DNA of 6,905 nucleotides, from NCBI RefSeq assembly GCF_020742345.1, contig NZ_DYXC01000111.1, positions 1-6,905 on the forward strand. Direction: 5' to 3'. Under the pieces are notes generated by a model. That model had not been told where the DNA came from. It did no database searches and saw nothing but the letters and a program-made list of their open reading frames with translations. The translations under genes and the position numbers were made by a program. The DNA comes from Enteractinococcus helveticum. Its GTDB lineage: Bacteria; Actinomycetota; Actinomycetes; Actinomycetales; Micrococcaceae. Positions 1 to 5,412 of the stretch are shown here, one piece after another (position 1 is the first letter of the stretch; every line of letters starts with the position of its first letter).

Positions 1-1
1 T

Positions 2-511
2 CTAGCTGTCGTGTCCAAGATCAACACATTCCGCCAGCGCCTGCTTGCGCTGTTCGGGTGTGAGTATCTGCCACGTCGACCACCCGGGTGTTGAACACTG
101 CGAGAGTGTTTCCAATACCTCCTCGACGGACAAGAACTCCCTCCAGGCAGTCACCATCATTCCACCGCCTGGCCCCTCGGTGTATACGGCCTTGCCGTCA
201 TGCACCCACCCGTCATAGACCGCCAGCGCTTGCTTCGGCGTCATCGGTGGTTCAAAAGAGGTTGTTGTGACGACAGACTCTGCCAGTCTGACAATCTCCA
301 CCACTTGCCACGTGCCGGATCCGTCATTGGCCACACGAACAGTGTCATTGACCGCTAACGGAACGTAGAAAGCATTATTCATGGAACTCACCAAGCCTTG
401 TTCCTGATCAAGCCAGTGTCCCCACAAATTCTCGGTACGTATGTTGAAGTCGTGCCAGGGGTGCAGCGCCAATGTGAACTTTATGGAGGGTTCTTTGATA
501 TGCCGTGTCAT
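2..511 (-). CDS. Hypothetical protein, possibly DUF4265-like
   Basis: This is a complete 169-aa ORF; the stop is TAG on the minus strand at the extreme left edge. The ATG (509-511) has an AGGA Shine-Dalgarno sequence 7 nt upstream (519-522), which settles the start. The protein is soluble, with no signal peptide or membrane segment. The stretch from about residue 22 to 80 (ENLWGHWLD, then an N-N-A-F-Y-V-P-L segment, then N-D-T-V-R-V and a D-G-S-G-T-W-Q-V-V strand) resembles DUF4265. In that family an 'E-(S/N)-L-W' start is followed by an 'N-x-P-F/Y' turn and a 'G-D-x-V' strand. The C-terminal half (a GGGMMVTAW strand, then an SVEEVLETL helix) would fit the second half of that fold. The family assignment is from memory of the pattern and is tentative. 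No catalytic residues are recognisable. The gene is divergent from the nucleoside hydrolase and shows no operon partner in the window. Confidence 0.72.
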   Translation of the reverse strand: MTRHIKEPSIKFTLALHPWHDFNIRTENLWGHWLDQEQGLVSSMNNAFYVPLAVNDTVRVANDGSGTWQVVEIVRLAESVVTTTSFEPPMTPKQALAVYDGWVHDGKAVYTEGPGGGMMVTAWREFLSVEEVLETLSQCSTPGWSTWQILTPEQRKQALAECVDLGHDS

Positions 512-937
512 GTCTTCATCCTAGGGCGGGATTCAGCAGTCTATTTTGGCCCTGTGGATAACCTGCTGAACAGCCCGGTCATCGTCGATGCACTGATCAA
601 GCCGGCCGAAATTGTCCACTGACTAGCCTGAGGCAACGACAAAAGCGTGACATGCTGCGCGATTTGTACTCCTGGAAGTTGTAATACTGCAAGATCTCAC
701 AGTGCAAAATCACCGAATCTTGCTCATGGTTTCAGAGATCATTCCTGGCGAATGCAACATCATCTCATGGTTGTCTTAGCAGACACGTCGAGCCAATGAA
801 CAAGATGCTCAGCTACGGGTCGAATAGTATTTTTGGCAACCCGTTTTGGCTGAAGTTTTCCGTTAGTGTTGGTAGTACAGAGGCAAGAACAAGCACGGCA
901 CATCAGCCAGACTGCTTGGGAGAAACGAGCACTCATC
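512..937. other. Intergenic region between divergent genes
   Basis: This 426-bp stretch holds no gene I can support. It must carry the minus-strand promoter of the left-hand gene and the plus-strand promoter of the nucleoside hydrolase, but I see no convincing -35/-10 pair for either. It contains a consensus DnaA box on the minus strand (TTATCCACA, read from 553-561) and a one-mismatch box on the plus strand (TTGTCCACT, 612-620). An open plus-strand frame ending at a TGA at 620-622 has gene-like codon choice over its last 33 or so codons (ending ...VDALIKPAEIVH). It has no start or ribosome site of its own and may be a gene remnant. Confidence 0.5.
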
Positions 938-1870
938 ATGTCGATACCTCCACCACTCACCAGCACCGTAAATTCATTACAAACACCAGTACTGTTAGAC
1001 ACCGATATCGGTTCTAATGTGGACGATTTATTGGCCCTGTTATTCGTATTGGGCAGCCAAAACTTGAAACTCGTCGGCGTGACGACGGTCTACGGAGACA
1101 CGCACCTTCGGGCCAGAATTGCCGCCGCTACACTGTCGCTCGCAGGACGAGACGACGTTCCCATTGGTTTTGGCAACGCGGAACCAAAATCTGGGCGCGA
1201 TGTGTTCTGGACCGGGCACGAAGGCGAGGGATTCGACCTCAGCCGGGTTGAAAACCCACAAACTACCGCGGCCGCAGTGTATGCCGACGCGTTGCGGACG
1301 CACGGCTCAAGACTGGTCGTCGCCGCCATCGGGCCGCTGACTAATGCCGTTGAGGCACTGGAGGATTGCAAGGTCAAACCACGATGCGTGGTAGCCATGG
1401 CGGGCCAATTCGAGGAGAGCTGGCCCGACCACAATGTTTTCTCCGACGCCGTGGCTGCCGCACGCTTCATGGAACTGGGCATCCCCATGATCTGCATCGG
1501 CATCGAACTGTGCCGCCAAGTACCCTATGCTGAACCCGATCTAGACGCGATCAAACGAGCCAGGCCCGGGCATCCACTCACAGCGCTGATCGTCGAGCAA
1601 TCGCAGACGTGGTGGCACCACCACGGTCTAGAACAGTCCAATCCCTGTGATCCGCTCACCCTGCTAGCCGTAAGCCATCCAGAAGTCTATGAGTTTCAAC
1701 AGGCAAAGATCCAGATCCCGGCCTATGGCAGTCAGGCTGGCAAGACACATTGGGTGCCCTCCGACTACGGTCACCAGTGGTTTGCCACCGGAGTCCAGGT
1801 GCAACAAGCAAGGCGTTTGATTCTCGACAGTGTGATTCGCGCGATGCGTCCTCACCAGTCCGAGCAATAG
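938..1870 (+). CDS. Inosine/uridine-preferring nucleoside hydrolase family protein
   Basis: The product is predicted to hydrolyse the N-glycosidic bond of ribonucleosides to base and ribose in the cytosol (purine/pyrimidine salvage). With ATG 938 as start it is 310 aa, the usual family length; an in-frame GTG at 866 would add 24 residues with no family character. A GAG lies 8 nt before the ATG (927-929) and a GGGAG at 918-922. The calcium- and ribose-binding N-terminal motif is DTDIGSNVDD (residues 21-30). Further family landmarks are WTGHEGEGF (91-99), IGPLTN (131-136), the DHNVFSDAVAA segment with N166 matching the family's E-F-N asparagine, and CDPL (237-240). In CDPL, D238 matches the fourth calcium-ligand Asp. 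The residue before it is Cys, where inosine-uridine hydrolases have the active-site His. From the literature I recall a subgroup (group III) with Cys here and poorly known substrate preference. The gene stands alone on its strand, so the substrate cannot be inferred from context. Confidence 0.93.
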   Translation: MSIPPPLTSTVNSLQTPVLLDTDIGSNVDDLLALLFVLGSQNLKLVGVTTVYGDTHLRARIAAATLSLAGRDDVPIGFGNAEPKSGRDVFWTGHEGEGFDLSRVENPQTTAAAVYADALRTHGSRLVVAAIGPLTNAVEALEDCKVKPRCVVAMAGQFEESWPDHNVFSDAVAAARFMELGIPMICIGIELCRQVPYAEPDLDAIKRARPGHPLTALIVEQSQTWWHHHGLEQSNPCDPLTLLAVSHPEVYEFQQAKIQIPAYGSQAGKTHWVPSDYGHQWFATGVQVQQARRLILDSVIRAMRPHQSEQ

Positions 1871-2133
1871 CAGATCGTCACGACTTGTTTTCCTGGCGCT
1901 CAGAGACCCATCGTGCATGGCTTTGACAGCATGTGGTGTTATGCCGAGGTATTCACCGGCCAGGCCAACACGCTAACAAACATCCAACCGCGGCTCACTT
2001 CAATCACCTGTATTCCAGGTGAAAGTGGCGTGTTGATGACCCATCACTGCTCCAGGCCTTAGACCGCAGTGCGAATCGATTTATGCATAATCGTGTGGAC
2101 CACCGTAATTCACCAGCCTGCGTGGATGGCCGG
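1871..2133. other. Convergent intergenic region
   Basis: This 263-bp gap lies between the 3' ends of the nucleoside hydrolase (+) and the BASS transporter (-). It holds the strong inverted repeat at 1996-2027 and a second small palindrome, TTATGCATAA (2081-2090). I see no gene and no canonical hairpin-plus-U-tract terminator. Confidence 0.55.
1996..2027. terminator. Stem-loop between convergent genes, possible transcription end
   Basis: TCACCTG (2004-2010) and CAGGTGA (2016-2022) form a perfect 7-bp stem around a 5-nt loop. After a 3-nt bulge (CAA, 2001-2003) the outer arms CACTT (1996-2000) and AAGTG (2023-2027) pair perfectly, giving 12 bp in total. The hairpin sits about 125 bp past the hydrolase stop and about 107 bp past the BASS stop, so it could end or protect both transcripts. 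Neither strand has a T-run after the stem, so it is not a canonical intrinsic terminator. It could instead be a 3'-end RNA-stabilising hairpin or a protein-binding dyad. Confidence 0.4.
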
Positions 2134-3144
2134 TTAGGAAACATTCCTGTGCGCTTCTTGGACTTCCAGCTCGCGTTTTTCTTGACGTGCCGAGCGGTAG
2201 CGGAAAAACAGTGCCAATAGGCCACCGGAGATGTTGTGCCACACACTGAAGACCGCGGCTGGAAGTGCTGCGACCGGGTTGAAATGTGCTGCAGCAAGTG
2301 TAGCTGCCAGTCCAGAGTTTTGCATACCCACTTCCACCGATGTGGTGCGGGCAACGCGTTCTGGATAGTTGAATACCCGAGCTGCGAAATACCCAAGTAA
2401 ATATCCGAGGCCGTTGTGCAGAACCACGACAGCCAAGACCAGCAAACCGGCTTCAATGATGCGATCGGCGGAGCCCGAAACCACAGCAACGACGACGTAG
2501 GAAATACCCAGTACGCTGACCCAAGGCAACAGCGGCAGAATTTTGTCAACCCAGGTGCGCAGCAACCAGCGAACCAGCAGTCCAGCAACCACTGGAATGA
2601 GTACCATCTGGACAATGGACATTGCCATCGACCCGGCATCCACCGGCAGCAGTGTCCCGGCTAACCACAGGGTCAGCAACGGTGTGAAGATTGGTGCCAA
2701 CAGTGTTGAAACCGAAGTCATCGTGACTGACAGGGCGACATCGCCCTTGGCCAGATAGGTAATGACATTCGAAGAAGTCCCGCCCGGGGCACAACCCACC
2801 AGGATCACGCCAACGGCCAGTTCGGGTGGCAGCTGGAAGATAAACACCAGTGCCACCGCAATAGCCGGCATGATCACGTATTGAGCGACGACGCCTAGCA
2901 GAATCGGTAGTGGGCGTTTGACGACTAAGGCAAAATCCGGGATCGTCAGGGTAATCCCCATGGCAAACATGATGATGCCAAGCGCAACGTTGGTGTATTG
3001 CGCGAGCGGCGCCGTCTGAGTTGGGAATAAAAACCCGATAAGAAACGCAACGATAATAATGACCGGAAACACCGTTACCGCAATGCGGGCCGATCGATCT
3101 TCACCTGACCGCCCTTGCTGCTGGGTATTGACTGGCTTGGTCAT
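2134..3144 (-). CDS. Bile acid:sodium symporter (BASS) family transporter
   Basis: This is an integral membrane protein expected to import an organic anion with sodium; related bacterial proteins carry pantothenate, ketopantoate, pyruvate or sterol-type acids. With ATG at 3144 it is 336 aa, near the family norm. A longer GTG start at 3180 is possible but lacks a ribosome site, whereas ATG 3144 has a short GGA 7 nt upstream. About ten hydrophobic segments follow a charged N-terminus (residues 1-20). Family motifs include MFAMGITL (59-66), GCAPGGTSSNV (117-127) and the second-half motif TTSVEVGMQNSG (267-278). Compared with the Neisseria ASBT structure as I remember it, the sodium ligands S114, N115, S128, T132, E260 and Q264 match S125, N126, S139, T143, E271 and Q275 at a constant offset of 11. 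This suggests a functional carrier. The substrate cannot be deduced. The C-terminal tail (318-336) is polar and charged. The gene is divergent from the phosphotransferase and convergent with the nucleoside hydrolase. Confidence 0.93.
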   Translation of the reverse strand: MTKPVNTQQQGRSGEDRSARIAVTVFPVIIIVAFLIGFLFPTQTAPLAQYTNVALGIIMFAMGITLTIPDFALVVKRPLPILLGVVAQYVIMPAIAVALVFIFQLPPELAVGVILVGCAPGGTSSNVITYLAKGDVALSVTMTSVSTLLAPIFTPLLTLWLAGTLLPVDAGSMAMSIVQMVLIPVVAGLLVRWLLRTWVDKILPLLPWVSVLGISYVVVAVVSGSADRIIEAGLLVLAVVVLHNGLGYLLGYFAARVFNYPERVARTTSVEVGMQNSGLAATLAAAHFNPVAALPAAVFSVWHNISGGLLALFFRYRSARQEKRELEVQEAHRNVS

Positions 3145-3229
3145 CGTTACGTCCAATCTCTCATATGCCGTATGTTTCACACTTACTGTGGTGTTCTAAG
3201 CAACATAGCAGCCAAAATAACAAGGACAG

Positions 3230-3279
3230 TTGACATGACACAGAACTTGGCACGATCTTCGGACATGTGCTGTTATATT
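3230..3279 (+). promoter_or_regulatory. Candidate promoter(s) for the phosphotransferase leader transcript
   Basis: An extended -10 element, TGTTATATT (3271-3279), matches TGnTATAAT with one mismatch. Such elements can work without a good -35; the best -35-like hexamer, TTGGCA (3247-3252), is too far at 21 nt. A perfect -35 hexamer, TTGACA, lies at 3230-3235, but its best -10 at normal spacing (GATCTT, 3254-3259) is poor. Either would start RNA around 3265-3290, leaving an untranslated leader of more than 300 nt before the ATG at 3600 and placing the small ORF at 3393 inside it. This is prediction only. Confidence 0.4.
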
Positions 3280-3392
3280 GATGCGGTTCGCCCTATCTGT
3301 CAGCTATCCGAGGCGCGCTGAACACTGCTGGCGAAAATGCGAATCATCAATCGTAGCAACAATTACCAGATTCTGGCCAGGAAGGGTGCTCT

Positions 3393-3443
3393 ATGGCTGA
3401 ACAGGCCGTTGACCTCATCAGGATGCGTAGAGCAGACCGGTAA
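3393..3443 (+). CDS. Putative 16-aa macrolide-sensing leader peptide
   Basis: The ORF encodes MAEQAVDLIRMRRADR and ends at TAA (3441-3443). Its ribosome site is far better than that of the gene it precedes: AGGAAGGG at 3379-3386, with AAGG ending 7 nt before the ATG. Residues 10-12 are Arg-Met-Arg, followed by Arg13. Arg/Lys-X-Arg/Lys ('+x+') is an established motif at which macrolide-bound ribosomes stall in ErmD- and mef/msr-type leader peptides (for example the MRLR core). If it behaves alike, the ribosome stalls with Met11 (3423-3425) in the P site and Arg12 CGT (3426-3428) in the A site. The next gene downstream encodes a macrolide phosphotransferase homologue, which is the expected context. 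A 38-codon ORF in another frame (3337-3453) overlaps it but has no ribosome site. The ORF and its ribosome site are seen directly; the sensing role is inferred. Confidence 0.55.
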   Translation: MAEQAVDLIRMRRADR

Positions 3444-3593
3444 CGATCCATGAATTTTTGTTGAGCCCTTTGACTTCCTGCAATTCTGGCTCAATGGGCA
3501 CACCTTATTGATGCGCATCAGCAAGGTGGCACGGTTATCACCGCTATGTAGTCAACGCATCCGCTGTTGCCCCGGGAACGGGTATGAAACAGT
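3421..3593 (+). promoter_or_regulatory. Putative attenuator: leader RNA pairing elements upstream of the phosphotransferase
   Basis: GGATGCGT (3421-3428), which covers the Arg-Met-Arg codons of the small ORF, is perfectly complementary to ACGCATCC (3555-3562). Between them are nested a hairpin with arms TTGAGCC (3461-3467) and GGCTCAA (3488-3494), the palindromic hairpin at 3501-3528, and a small CGGT/ACCG hairpin (3532-3543). Directly after the distal arm, CTGTT (3564-3568) pairs with AACAG (3588-3592) around an inner CCCG/CGGG stem with a GGAA loop (3571-3582), ending 7 nt before the start codon at 3600. CGCATC (3556-3561) could instead pair with GATGCG (3510-3515), so mutually exclusive folds exist. 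A ribosome stalled on Arg-Met-Arg would mask 3421-3428 and favour the alternative. There is no U-run after the last hairpin, so translational rather than terminator-based control is more likely. Confidence 0.45.
3501..3528. repeat. 28-nt near-perfect palindrome in the leader
   Basis: The core TGATGCGCATCA (3509-3520) is a perfect 12-bp palindrome. It is flanked by perfectly complementary arms CACCTT (3501-3506) and AAGGTG (3523-3528), separated from the core by AT and GC, which give one G-U pair and one mismatch. As RNA it gives a long stem closed by a GCGC loop. As DNA it has the size and symmetry of an operator for a dimeric repressor such as TetR-type proteins, which control some mph genes elsewhere (MphR). 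No regulator gene is present in the window. Confidence 0.6.
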
Positions 3594-3595
3594 AG
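3584..3595 (+). other. Three-codon minicistron just before the phosphotransferase start
   Basis: ATG-AAA-CAG-TAG encodes Met-Lys-Gln and ends 4 nt before the phosphotransferase ATG. It has a GGA (3575-3577) 6 nt upstream, whereas the gene itself has only GAAG one nt before its ATG. Termination here followed by reinitiation could help load ribosomes on the gene. It could equally be chance; no direct support. Confidence 0.2.
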
Positions 3596-3599
3596 AAGC

Positions 3600-4499
3600 A
3601 TGCAGACAGATGCCCACGACCGAACATCAATTACACAGCTTGCCACCCAGCACGGTCTCGACCTTATCCCTGAGACCATCACAATCAATGAAATCGGGCT
3701 GGATTTTCGGGTTGCCATTGCCACGGCACACAACGGCGAACGATGGGTCCTGCGGATTCCCCGTCGCTCGGATGTCATGCCCCGAGCCACTACTGAGGGG
3801 CGACTCTTACAACGTGTTGCTCCGTTACTGGATGTAGCAGTCCCCGACTGGCGTATTCAAAGTTCAGCGTTAATTGCCTACCCGCTTTTGCCCGGGGAGC
3901 CTGGCTTATCAGTCGGCCTCGACGGCTCATTAGATTGGCACGTGGATGTTGAGGACCCGATATACACGCATTCGTTGGGTGAATTCTTAGCGCAGTTGCA
4001 TTCGATCGACCGCCAGCAGGTTGCCGACACCGGTATTGACATCCGGACACCAGATGAGGTGCGACAGGCCATTGCCGACGACATCACTCAAGTATCGTCA
4101 GAGTTTCAGGTCGCTGCCAGCTTGCTAGATCGATGGAACACTTGGTTAGCCGATGACGGATTCTGGCCGACAACTTCGGTCCTCACCCACGGCGAGGTGT
4201 ACCCGGGACATCTGCTGCTCACCAATCAACAAATCGTCGGTGTCTTGGACTGGACGACTGCCGCGATCGGTGATCCTGCACAGGATTTCGCGTTTCATCG
4301 TGTCTTGATGTCCGACAAAGCATTTGCGGCAACCGTTCAACAGTACATAGAATACGGTGGCAACGTTGGACCGAAATTCGCTGAGCACTGCACCGAGCTC
4401 TACTCCATTTCACCGATCAACTACGGTATCTATGCTCTGACAACTGGAGATCCGGCACATGTCCGTGCCGCAGCCGCCGCGCTCAATCCGGAAGCATGA
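3600..4499 (+). CDS. Mph-family macrolide 2'-phosphotransferase homologue
   Basis: The product is predicted to inactivate macrolides in the cytosol by phosphorylating the 2'-OH of desosamine. It is 299 aa, the size of Mph(A)/Mph(B). The start is fixed: an in-frame TGA lies at 3585-3587 and the next internal Met is residue 60. Similarity to Mph(A)/Mph(B) as I recall them runs end to end: NEIGLDFRV (30-38), RWVLRIPRR (48-56), DVMPRATTE (58-66, with E66 the helix Glu), VPDWR (81-85), LAQLHSI (130-136), RTPDEVRQ (149-156), WLADDGFWP (182-190), then the catalytic loop and the metal-binding DWTTAAIGDP (217-226). The catalytic loop reads HGEVYPGH (197-204), with Glu199 (GAG, 4194-4196) where Mph(A)/(B) and most APH/choline-kinase-fold enzymes have the catalytic Asp. 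This may be a subfamily trait or reduce activity. Substrate could include other macrolide-like compounds. There is no good Shine-Dalgarno sequence before the ATG. The gene is alone on its strand and convergent with an ABC exporter. Confidence 0.9.
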   Translation: MQTDAHDRTSITQLATQHGLDLIPETITINEIGLDFRVAIATAHNGERWVLRIPRRSDVMPRATTEGRLLQRVAPLLDVAVPDWRIQSSALIAYPLLPGEPGLSVGLDGSLDWHVDVEDPIYTHSLGEFLAQLHSIDRQQVADTGIDIRTPDEVRQAIADDITQVSSEFQVAASLLDRWNTWLADDGFWPTTSVLTHGEVYPGHLLLTNQQIVGVLDWTTAAIGDPAQDFAFHRVLMSDKAFAATVQQYIEYGGNVGPKFAEHCTELYSISPINYGIYALTTGDPAHVRAAAAALNPEA

Positions 4500-4575
4500 A
4501 GCCGTCGTCAGGCCAATCATTTTTCAACCGAGTTCACACGAGCTATCCGATGTGTTCACAAGAGTAGTCGTGCTG

Positions 4576-5412
4576 TTATGAAATGCGGTTGTATATTCGC
4601 AGTGCGATGGGGGCAAAGATCACCGTGATCAGCACTGATACCCCGATCACAATCACGATGCTTTGGAAGTTAGCCACACCGTTCATGAGGTCTCGCAGCG
4701 TATCGACGAGCTGACTGACCGGATTCGCATTGACAAATACCTGCAGCCAGTCAGGCATCGTTTCCGGCGGTGCAAAAACCGAGCTGATGAATGTCAGCGG
4801 GAACAGGATCAACACGGAGACACCTTGGACCGCGCTGGGCGTTCGCACCTTGAGCCCGATGACCAACCACATCCAACTCAACGCAAAACAAAACATGAAT
4901 AACACAGCAACGGCTGCTACGACACCAAGCACTCCACCTGGTGCCCGGTAACCCATGAGCAGTCCAACGGCTAACGTCAGTGTGGTGGCGATGCCATACC
5001 GCAGGGAGTCCGCAAGCAATGCTCCAACCAAGTGAGCTGGCCGCCAGACCGGTTGGGTACGATACCGATCAAAGACGCCCTTTTCAATATCAGTATTGAT
5101 CGTCATCGCGGTGTAGATCGTCAGAAAGATCACCGTCTGCGTCAGGATCCCGGGTAACGCAAATTGGAGATAATCTTCGGGCGTGCCGCTGATGGCACCA
5201 CCAAATACGTATGTAAACATCAGGACGAACAACACCGGGTACAACACGGCATCGAGTAATTGCTCGGGCACATGGCGGATTTTGAGCAGGGATCGCCGAG
5301 TATAGGTCAGCACAGCTAACCCAGGTCCGATAAGACGCACCGATCCAGCAGTTTCCAATGCGTCTTCCAGGCGAACAGCAAACTGTTCGTCACTACGATT
5401 GTTAACCGTCAT
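4576..5412 (-). CDS. ABC-2 type (DrrB-like) export permease
   Basis: This is a 278-aa membrane subunit of a two-gene ABC exporter. After a roughly 50-residue cytoplasmic N-terminus, about six membrane segments can be drawn (near 54-70, 83-105, 137-155, 161-185, 197-213 and 250-270). The cytoplasmic stretch NTDIEKGVFDRYRTQPVWRP (106-125) is the conserved 'E-(R/K)-G-x-x-(D/E)-R-x-R-(T/S)-x-P' coupling motif of DrrB/NodJ-type permeases. The P-E-T-M-P-x-W-L-Q segment (216-224) and N-P-V-S-x-L-V-D-x-(L/A)-R (230-240) are also typical. The ATG (5410-5412) lies within the 3' end of the ATPase gene, overlapping it by 11 bp, and has GGAG 7 nt upstream (5420-5423), so translation is coupled. Characterised relatives export anthracyclines, other lipophilic drugs or lipids; the substrate here is unknown. 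The gene ends 76 bp from the convergent phosphotransferase gene. Confidence 0.93.
   Translation of the reverse strand: MTVNNRSDEQFAVRLEDALETAGSVRLIGPGLAVLTYTRRSLLKIRHVPEQLLDAVLYPVLFVLMFTYVFGGAISGTPEDYLQFALPGILTQTVIFLTIYTAMTINTDIEKGVFDRYRTQPVWRPAHLVGALLADSLRYGIATTLTLAVGLLMGYRAPGGVLGVVAAVAVLFMFCFALSWMWLVIGLKVRTPSAVQGVSVLILFPLTFISSVFAPPETMPDWLQVFVNANPVSQLVDTLRDLMNGVANFQSIVIVIGVSVLITVIFAPIALRIYNRIS

Larger units (their letters stand above)
3145..3599. other. Long divergent intergenic region with a structured leader
   Basis: This 455-bp region separates the BASS gene (-) from the phosphotransferase gene (+). The left part should hold the BASS promoter; a weak minus-strand candidate is TTGTTA, 18 nt, then TTAGAA, reading away from about 3221. 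The plus-strand promoter candidates lie at 3230-3279. From about 3379 to 3599 it carries a ribosome site, a 16-codon ORF and several hairpins, listed separately. It contains no other gene I can support. Confidence 0.6.

Noticed and set aside
760..1002. Minus-strand 80-aa frame over the start of the nucleoside hydrolase
   Set aside because: It runs antisense to the hydrolase start, has no ribosome site or family motif, and the hydrolase frame is strongly supported.
2004..2639. Minus-strand 211-aa frame within the BASS gene region
   Set aside because: It is an alternative frame of the BASS gene, rich in Trp and Cys with no recognisable domain, while the BASS frame has conserved sodium-site residues.
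3337..3453. 38-codon frame overlapping the 16-codon leader ORF
   Set aside because: No Shine-Dalgarno sequence precedes its ATG and it lacks an R-x-R stall motif near a pairing element; the 16-codon ORF has the good ribosome site.
3407..3459. Hairpin CGTT-ACC/GGT-AACG followed by a T5 run, considered as an intrinsic terminator in the leader
   Set aside because: The stem has a bulge and a 24-nt loop, and the T-run begins 9 nt after the stem, too far for a normal intrinsic terminator.
3508..3837. Plus-strand 109-aa frame starting in the palindrome and overlapping the phosphotransferase
   Set aside because: It lacks a ribosome site, and its protein has no family features; the overlapping Mph frame matches known proteins end to end.
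4500..4575. Direct repeats GTTCACA (4532-4538 and 4554-4560) between the convergent phosphotransferase and permease genes
   Set aside because: Short 7-mers with no stem-loop or T-run; too weak to call a terminator or operator.
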